Source of the DNA: JAVJUS01 sp040220455
GTDB lineage: Bacteria > Pseudomonadota > Alphaproteobacteria > DSM-16000 > Inquilinaceae
Direction of reading: 5' to 3'
Assembly (NCBI GenBank): GCA_040220455.1
Contig: JAVJUS010000138.1
Location: forward strand, 1-37,388
Length of the DNA: 37,388 bases
The notes under the pieces were generated by a model. It was not told where the DNA came from and made no database searches. It worked only from the letters and a program-made list of their open reading frames with translations. The position numbers and the translations under genes were made by a program. Within the stretch, counting starts at the first letter, position 1. Each line of letters begins with the position of its first letter. This document shows positions 32,029 through 37,388 of the stretch, one piece after another.

Positions 32029-33026
32029 CTCCGGACAGCCCGGATTCGCCGAGCCCCCAGGCCGACCACGGGGCCGATCACGGGGCCGTCGTCTCGACCC
32101 CCGACCGCGACGCCTTCGCCCGCGACGTGCGCGAGGGCTTGGCGGGCGCCCCCAAGACCCTGCCCTGCAAATACCTCTACGACGAGGAGGGATCGCGCCT
32201 GTTCGACCGGATCTGCGATGTCGAGGAATACTACCCGACCCGCACGGAGCTCGGCCTGATCGCCCGGAACGCGGGCGCGATCGCCGACACGGCGGGCCCC
32301 GGTCCGGAGGTCGTCGAGTTCGGCAGCGGCGCCAGCCAGAAGATCCGCCTGCTGCTCGACGCCCTGGACGACCGGGCGAGCTACATCGCCATCGACATCT
32401 CGGGCGAGTTCCTGACGGAATCCTGCGAGACGCTGGCCGAGGCCTACCCGAGCATCCCGATCGTGCCGGTCTGCGCCGACTATACCCGGCCCATGGTCCT
32501 GCCGGAGACGCCGGCGCCGGGCCGCCGGCTCGGCTTCTTCCCGGGCTCGACGCTCGGCAATTTCGAGCCGCCGGAGGCCCGGGCCTTCCTGGCTCGCGCG
32601 CGCGAAACGCTGGGCGACGGCGCGGCCTTCGTCGTCGGCATCGACCTGGTCAAGCCGGCCGAGGTGCTGGAGGCCGCCTACGACGACTCGGCGGGCGTGA
32701 CGGCGGCGTTCAACCTCAATCTGCTCGATCGGATCAACCGGGAGGTCGGCGCGACCTTCGACCGGGCGCGCTTCCATCACGAGGCCCGCTGGAACCCCGA
32801 GCAGAGCCGGGTGGAGATGCATCTGGTCAGCGACGCCGACCAGATCGTCGCCGTCGACGGCGCGCGGATCGCCTTCGCCGAGGGCGAGAGCATCCACACC
32901 GAGAACTCCTACAAGTACACGATCGACGGTTTCCGCGCCCTGGCCGAAGCCGCGGGATGGGAGCCGGCGGCGACCTGGCGCGACGACGACGACCTGTTCA
33001 GCCTGCACCTGCTCGAAGCCGCCTGA
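32025..33026 (+). CDS. egtD: L-histidine N-alpha-methyltransferase EgtD
   Basis: A 333-residue SAM-dependent enzyme that trimethylates the alpha-amino group of histidine to hercynine, the substrate of EgtB. After a Pro/Asp-rich leader of about 25 residues, the family entry LPCKYLYDEEGSRLFDRI and EEYYPTRTE are seen. The SAM loop VEFGSGASQKIRLLLDAL, FFPGSTLGNF, GIDLVKPAEVLEAAYDD and FNLNLLDRIN follow, all EgtD hallmarks. ATG 32025 overlaps the egtB stop (ATGA), with AAGGA at 32012-32016. No egtA, egtC or egtE is in the window; a C-S lyase and any glutamine amidotransferase must lie elsewhere or be non-dedicated. Confidence 0.95.
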   Translation: MTPDSPDSPSPQADHGADHGAVVSTPDRDAFARDVREGLAGAPKTLPCKYLYDEEGSRLFDRICDVEEYYPTRTELGLIARNAGAIADTAGPGPEVVEFGSGASQKIRLLLDALDDRASYIAIDISGEFLTESCETLAEAYPSIPIVPVCADYTRPMVLPETPAPGRRLGFFPGSTLGNFEPPEARAFLARARETLGDGAAFVVGIDLVKPAEVLEAAYDDSAGVTAAFNLNLLDRINREVGATFDRARFHHEARWNPEQSRVEMHLVSDADQIVAVDGARIAFAEGESIHTENSYKYTIDGFRALAEAAGWEPAATWRDDDDLFSLHLLEAA

Positions 33027-33238
33027 TCGGGCGTGCCCCACCCCATCGGAGCGCCCGCCGCCCGCGCGAAGGGCAACAGGCCGGCACGGAAGACATAGGC
33101 CGGGCCGGCCGGGTGACGCATCGGTAAGGCTCGCGGTCGGTCGATTGCCCGGCCGCGCGGCCGCCGCCTATCCTCGCAGGCCTCGACCCCGCGCCCCATC
33201 GCGCGACGGGTCGACGCCCGTGCGGAAGGACGGCCGTC

Positions 33239-34843
33239 ATGACGTTCACCCAGGCCGAGACCGAGGACGGCGCACGCCCGCGCCCCGGTTTCGGCATGTT
33301 CCTGACCGAGATCGTCTTCACGCTCTGCGGCCTCTTGGTCTTCGCGATCGGGCTCAGCATCGCCTCGGACACGATCTCCACGCTCGGCCTCGTCGTCCTG
33401 TCCGGCGCCGCCGCGGCGCGGTTGCTCAACATCGTCCGGTTCAAGGAGATCTACTTCGCGCTGACCAACGTGCTGGCCGTCGGCACGATGCTGAGCTACG
33501 GCCTCGGCACGGCCGCGGTCATGTTCCAGCGCGGCAGCGAGCATTCCGCCTTCGATCCGGGCGTCAACGTCACCCTGGTCGGCGACATCGCGGGGCCGGT
33601 CGTCTTCATCCAGGCCTTCTACTGGATGCTGGTCCTGGCCTCGACGGTCGAGGCGCGCGCCTGGCGCGGGCTGTGGAGCCGCGTACGCGGCGCCGAGGAG
33701 GACACCTCGCCCGGGCTGATGCTGTTCTTTATCGCCATCGGGCTGATCCAGTTCCAGCTCATGATCTCGGGCCAGTGGTCCTACATGGGCGTGGTCACGG
33801 GCGACCGGGGCGAGGTGCCGGTCCTGGCGACCCTGATCTCCGGCCTGCAGAGCGGCCTGATGGGGCTTTGCGCCTTCCTCGCCGGCCGCGGGCTGAAGGG
33901 CGCGGGCCCGGTGGCCTTCGTCCTCGCCTTGGCGCTGCTGCCCGAGCAGATCTTCTGGTCCCTGCTCGAGGGCCGGCGCGCCCTGCTCTATTCCCTGGTG
34001 CTCGCCGGCGCGTTCTTCCTGTTCGGCCGGCGCCGGGCCATGCCGCTGTGGAAGCTGGGCGGCCTCGCCGCCGTCGCGCTCGTCGTCGTCAACGAGGCGT
34101 CGAAGTTCTTCCTGGCGATGCGCTACGTCATCGGCGTGCACAACATCAACGGCTACCGCCCGCCCCTGGCCGACCTGTTCACGTCGACCTGGGAGGTCAT
34201 GGTCTATCGGCCCGAACTGATCGACCAGATGCAGGCGACGAACCTGAGCACCCGGTTCTTCATCATCGGCTACTTCGGCGACATCATCCGCGCGTTCCGC
34301 CCCGAGAACGCGATGTACGGGCTGAACATCGTCGTCGACTTCGTGACGACGATTCCGCGCGTGCTCATGCCCGGGAAGACGGAGATGCTGCTCGCCTGGG
34401 GCGATCCGGAGGAGCGCGTGGCCCGGATCACGGGCCTGCCGAGCACGGACGCCCCCTGGTCGGCGGCCGTCAGCGCCTATGCCGACTTCACCTGGGCGGG
34501 CGCGCTGATCTACCCGGCGATGTTCCTGCTGCTGGGCCTCGGCACCGCGGCGATGATCCGGCTGATCGGCAACCGGATGCTGATCATCTTCGCCCTCGCG
34601 ATGGCGTTCAGCTCCTACCTTTCGACGGAAAGCAACCTCGTCACCTACTTCTCCGTCTTCCGCTACCTGCTGATCGTGGTGGCGCTCGACATGGCCATCC
34701 GCACTATCGACCGCATGGTCGGCGACCGCATCGGCAATCTTGTCGGCGGGCGCCGGCGGGCGCGGCAGCGCGAGCCCGACGCCGCGGACCCGGACTGGCA
34801 GGGAGACGGGGTACGCCGCCCCCCGAACGCATTGCCCGGTTAG
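33239..34843 (+). CDS. Wzy-like oligosaccharide repeat-unit polymerase
   Basis: A 534-residue inner-membrane protein with about twelve hydrophobic helices (for example EIVFTLCGLLVFAIGLSIA, LGLVVLSGAAAARLL, GLMLFFIAIGLIQFQLMI). A large periplasmic loop of about 120 residues lies between NEASKFFLAMRYVIG and DFTWAGALIYP, with RPPLADLF and RVLMPGKTEM. The two Arg-rich periplasmic stretches and overall topology fit Wzy/EpsG-type polymerases, which are poorly conserved in sequence. The locus has Wzx and Wzc but no other polymerase candidate. ATG 33239 has GGAAGGA at 33224-33230. The C-terminal tail (RRRARQREPDAADP) is cytoplasmic. A membrane protein of another function cannot be excluded. Confidence 0.82.
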   Translation: MTFTQAETEDGARPRPGFGMFLTEIVFTLCGLLVFAIGLSIASDTISTLGLVVLSGAAAARLLNIVRFKEIYFALTNVLAVGTMLSYGLGTAAVMFQRGSEHSAFDPGVNVTLVGDIAGPVVFIQAFYWMLVLASTVEARAWRGLWSRVRGAEEDTSPGLMLFFIAIGLIQFQLMISGQWSYMGVVTGDRGEVPVLATLISGLQSGLMGLCAFLAGRGLKGAGPVAFVLALALLPEQIFWSLLEGRRALLYSLVLAGAFFLFGRRRAMPLWKLGGLAAVALVVVNEASKFFLAMRYVIGVHNINGYRPPLADLFTSTWEVMVYRPELIDQMQATNLSTRFFIIGYFGDIIRAFRPENAMYGLNIVVDFVTTIPRVLMPGKTEMLLAWGDPEERVARITGLPSTDAPWSAAVSAYADFTWAGALIYPAMFLLLGLGTAAMIRLIGNRMLIIFALAMAFSSYLSTESNLVTYFSVFRYLLIVVALDMAIRTIDRMVGDRIGNLVGGRRRARQREPDAADPDWQGDGVRRPPNALPG

Positions 34844-34997
34844 CCTTATGGGCGATTGAGCCGGCCGAGCCGCCGGATAGTCTGGACCGACAACGACAGA
34901 GCCATAGCCGCGGTGCGGCCTCCGCGAGCCGTCCGCAACGACCGAGACACCGGATCGCCCGCGACCGCGATCCACCGACCCGCCGAGGAACCGTCCG

Positions 34998-35915
34998 ATG
35001 CCGCTGCTTTCGATCGGCCTGCCCGTCTACAACGGCGCCCGCCTGCTCGAGGAATGCCTCGACAGCATCCTCGGGCAGTCCTTCACCGATTTCGAGCTGA
35101 TCATCTCCGACAACGACTCGACCGACGAGACGGGGGAGATCTGCCGCCGCTACGCCGAGCGGGACGCGCGGGTGCGCTATTTCCGCCAGCCGCAGAACCT
35201 GGGCGCGGCGAAAAACTACGACTTCACCTTCTACCAGGCCACGGGCAAGTACTTCAAATGGCACGCTCATGACGACCTGCTCGGCCCGGGCTACCTGGAG
35301 AAGACGATCACGACGCTGGAGGCGCGCGCCGACCTGTCCGGCGCCACCTGCCAGACCAAGCTGATCGACCAGCACAGCGCCCCGCTGGTCTGGGATCCGG
35401 AGCGCCAGCGCTACGTCGATCCCGACGGCTTCGCCTACGGCTTCGACGAGCAGGCCTGGCACATGGCCGAGACGCCGGTCGACCGGTTCCGCGGCATCGT
35501 CCGGCACAACTACTGGAACTTCGAGATCTTCGGCGTCTGGCGCCACGAGTACATGGCCAACAGCGGGCTGCACCTGCCGTTCTACGGCTCGGACAAGGTG
35601 TTCATCGCTGAGCTGTCGCTCTACGGCAAGATCCAGGTTCTGCCGGAGCCGCTGTTCGAGCGGCGCTGCCACCCCGACGCCTCCGAGCGCCTGGGCGAGC
35701 GCCAGCAGACGCAATGGATCGACCCGAACCGCCGATTCCTGCCCTTCTACCGCCAGTTCCAGGCGGTCGCGGCCTATGAGCGGGCGCTGCAGCGCGCGCC
35801 GATCTCCTTCGGCGAGCGCTGGACCTGCCGGGTGGCGGTCGCCCAGCTCGTCTTCCGGCTCTACAAGTGGAAGCAGATCTACCAGGGCATCACCAGCCGC
35901 CCCGCGCCGGCCTGA
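34998..35915 (+). CDS. Glycosyltransferase family 2
   Basis: This 305-residue GT-A enzyme has the full N-terminal core: LLSIGLPVYNGARLLEECLDSI, ELIISDNDSTDETGEIC, RYFRQPQNLGAAKNYDFTF and the DxD-type metal site in FKWHAHDDLL. The region after about 120 is long, with many aromatics (YGFDEQAWHMAETP, RHNYWNFEIFGVWRHEYM) that probably bind the acceptor. ATG 34998 has GAGGAA at 34983-34988. It follows the polymerase gene at 154 bp and precedes the GT4 gene; all three probably belong to one transcription unit. Donor and linkage are unknown. Confidence 0.92.
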   Translation: MPLLSIGLPVYNGARLLEECLDSILGQSFTDFELIISDNDSTDETGEICRRYAERDARVRYFRQPQNLGAAKNYDFTFYQATGKYFKWHAHDDLLGPGYLEKTITTLEARADLSGATCQTKLIDQHSAPLVWDPERQRYVDPDGFAYGFDEQAWHMAETPVDRFRGIVRHNYWNFEIFGVWRHEYMANSGLHLPFYGSDKVFIAELSLYGKIQVLPEPLFERRCHPDASERLGERQQTQWIDPNRRFLPFYRQFQAVAAYERALQRAPISFGERWTCRVAVAQLVFRLYKWKQIYQGITSRPAPA

Positions 35916-35995
35916 GCCGGGGGCGCGAGACCGGTCCGCCCGCCGCCCGCTGCCCCGCAGAGCCGATGCCCCATAGCGAAAGAGACCCGCCCGTC

Positions 35996-37261
35996 ATGAA
36001 GATCCTTCACGTCATTCCCAGCCTGGGCGTCCAGAACGGCGGCCCGCCGAAGGCCTGCCTGGAGATGGCCCGCGCCATGCGCGACCGGGGCCACGAGGTG
36101 GCGATCTTCACCGGCTGGGCGGGCGACGCGAACGACCGCGGCCGCCCGGAGGACATCCCGGTCCCCGAGACGCTGCCGGGCACGGTGACCCACGAGGGGA
36201 TGGAAATCTCCTTCTTCCCGAACACGCGCCTGCCGGTCTGGGCCTGGATGCCGGAGATGAGCCGGGCGCTGCGCGCCCGGGTGGCCGAGTTCGACGTGGT
36301 CCACATCCACTCGCTCTACCTCCACACCACGAAGGCGGCGGCCGACGCGTGCCAGCGCGCGGGTGTGCCCTACATCATCCGGCCCCACGGCTCGCTCGAC
36401 CCCTACCTCATCAACCGCAGCCGCGGGCGCAAGCGGGTGATGGAGTGGCTCTACCAGAACCGCGCCTTCCGGCGCGCCGCGGCGGTGCACTTCACGGCGG
36501 AGGAGGAGCGCCGGCTGGCCACGCCCTATGTCCACGGCGCGCGCGGCGTGGTGGCGCCGCTGGGCGTCGACCTGTCGGCCTTCGACACGCTGCCGGCGCC
36601 GGGCCGCTTCCGCAACCGGTATCCGGAGCTCGCCGACAAGCGCCTGATGCTGTTCTTCGGCCGGCTGCACTTCAAGAAGGGGCTCGACCTCCTGGTCGGC
36701 GCCTTCGCCCGGCTCGCCGCCGACGCGCCGGACCTCCATCTCGTCATCGCCGGGCCCGACGACGGCTACGGCGAGGAGGTACGCGGCTGGATCGCCGAGC
36801 GGGGCCTGAGTGACCGGGTGCTCTTCACCGGCATGCTGACGGGCGAGGACAAGCGCGCCGTGCTGGTCGACAGCGACGTCTTCGTGCTGCCCTCCTACAC
36901 GGAGAATTTCGGCATGGCGATCCTGGAGGCGCTGTGCTGCCGCCTGCCGGTCGTCATCTCCGACCAGGTCAACATCCATGACGAGGTCGCCGCGGCCGAG
37001 GCCGGGCTGGTCGTGCCCTGCGACGCCGGGCGCGTCGCCGAGGCGACGGCGCGCGTCCTCGCCGACCCGGATCTGGCGGCCCGACTCGTCGCCAACGGGC
37101 TGGAGCTCGTGGCCAACCGCTACGACTGGCGCGCGGCTTCGGCCAATCTCGAGCACCTCTACGGCCTGGCGATCGAGGCCGGCGACCGCCCTAACGGCCG
37201 GCCGGGGGCGGAACGCGCCGCGTCCGGCCGGCACACCCGCACCGCCGCCTCGGCGGGCTGA
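35996..37261 (+). CDS. Glycosyltransferase family 4
   Basis: A 421-residue GT-B enzyme. The N-terminus KILHVIPSLGVQNGGPPKAC, the acceptor-domain EFDVVHIHSLYLHTTKAAADAC and YIIRPHGSLDPYLI (a hallmark of EPS GT4 enzymes) are clear. The donor domain has LMLFFGRLHFKKGLDLLVGAF, LVIAGPDDGYGEE, RVLFTGMLTGEDKRAVLVDSD and the E-x7-E motif in YTENFGMAILEAL. ATG 35996 (MKILHV) is the family start; an earlier in-frame Met at 35966 would add ten residues. The last 35 residues (Arg/Ala/Gly-rich) are not conserved-looking. It ends the plus-strand block; a REP-like element lies 44 bases downstream. Confidence 0.92.
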   Translation: MKILHVIPSLGVQNGGPPKACLEMARAMRDRGHEVAIFTGWAGDANDRGRPEDIPVPETLPGTVTHEGMEISFFPNTRLPVWAWMPEMSRALRARVAEFDVVHIHSLYLHTTKAAADACQRAGVPYIIRPHGSLDPYLINRSRGRKRVMEWLYQNRAFRRAAAVHFTAEEERRLATPYVHGARGVVAPLGVDLSAFDTLPAPGRFRNRYPELADKRLMLFFGRLHFKKGLDLLVGAFARLAADAPDLHLVIAGPDDGYGEEVRGWIAERGLSDRVLFTGMLTGEDKRAVLVDSDVFVLPSYTENFGMAILEALCCRLPVVISDQVNIHDEVAAAEAGLVVPCDAGRVAEATARVLADPDLAARLVANGLELVANRYDWRAASANLEHLYGLAIEAGDRPNGRPGAERAASGRHTRTAASAG

Positions 37262-37304
37262 GCCGGCGACGGGATCGCTCGACCGGTCAACCCCGCACCG
37301 ACCC

Positions 37305-37331
37305 GTAGGTCGGTCGAGCGAAGCGAGCCCG
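37305..37331. repeat. REP-like element, second family, after the last gene
   Basis: GTAGGTCGGTCGAGCG continues as AAGCGAGCCCG, the same element as at 26546. A partial inverted copy, GCTCGACCGGTC at 37277-37288, matches the reverse complement of 37308-37319 at 10 of 12 positions. Together they form a hairpin just past the glycosyltransferase stop. Confidence 0.7.
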
Positions 37332-37336
37332 CCCCC

Positions 37337-37360
37337 GGGGGGGGGGGTGGGTGGGGGGGG
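37337..37360. other. G-rich low-complexity tract near the right edge
   Basis: An 11-G run (37337-37347) is followed by T-GGG-T and an 8-G run, preceded by CCCCC. It could form a G-quadruplex, but homopolymers of this length next to a window edge are also typical of sequencing or assembly error. Confidence 0.6.
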
Positions 37361-37388
37361 CGCGTCGCGCGGCCGCCCGACGGCCCGG

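Noticed and set aside
32909..34975. 688-codon minus-strand open frame opposite the polymerase
   Set aside because: Gln/Asp/His/Arg-rich antisense shadow of a hydrophobic gene; no ribosome site or motif.

Overview
This window is high-GC DNA (roughly 70% by eye) with strong third-position G/C bias and families typical of Proteobacteria. The gene mix suggests a free-living Alphaproteobacterium, probably of the Rhodospirillales type, but there is no rRNA or other firm taxonomic marker, so that is inference. Almost the whole window is one exopolysaccharide (EPS)/capsule locus of the Wzx/Wzy type, with a two-gene ergothioneine operon inserted in it. No tRNA, rRNA, CRISPR array, transposase or phage gene was seen. 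Both window ends are low-complexity G/C tracts.

Layout: (1) 142-7485, plus strand: two C-methyltransferase-like sugar methyltransferases, a membrane-anchored SPOR/peptidoglycan-binding protein, and a cytoplasmic AAA ATPase with a very long disordered N-terminus. (2) 7515-7970: terminators flanking a tandem array of REP/BIME-like units. (3) 8004-14844, minus strand: the export core, in transcription order wza-like lipoprotein, outer-membrane beta-barrel, Wzc/ExoP-type co-polymerase with BY-kinase domain, and the undecaprenyl-phosphate sugar-1-phosphate transferase that starts repeat-unit synthesis. (4) 15326-17586, plus: a WcaI-like GT4 and a WaaE/KdtX-like GT2. (5) 17738-19591, minus: an AsnB-type amidotransferase. 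(6) 19932-21524, plus: the Wzx-like flippase. (7) 21835-23537, minus: an unrecognised protein and an FkbM methyltransferase. (8) 23891-26506, plus: a CgeB-like glycosyltransferase, a GT9 enzyme and a 58-residue membrane protein. (9) 26534-30276, minus: a GT4, a secreted pectate-lyase-3-type beta-helix protein and a Tat-exported DUF882/M15 peptidase-like protein. (10) 30652-33026, plus: egtB and egtD. (11) 33239-37261, plus: a Wzy-like polymerase, a GT2 and a GT4.

How it fits together (inference from families): the phosphotransferase loads the first sugar onto undecaprenyl phosphate. Six or more glycosyltransferases extend the unit, and the methyltransferases and AsnB-like enzyme probably decorate it. 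The flippase moves it to the periplasm, the Wzy-like protein polymerises it, the Wzc-like protein controls length, and a short Wza-like lipoprotein paired with a separate beta-barrel exports it. The beta-helix protein may trim or modify the polymer. The SPOR/PG-binding protein plus AAA ATPase look like a two-gene version of an ExeA/GspA-type wall-anchored ATPase and are the least conventional part of the locus.

Convergent gene ends repeatedly carry REP-like palindromes. One REP-like copy forms the C-terminal codons and stop region of a glycosyltransferase.
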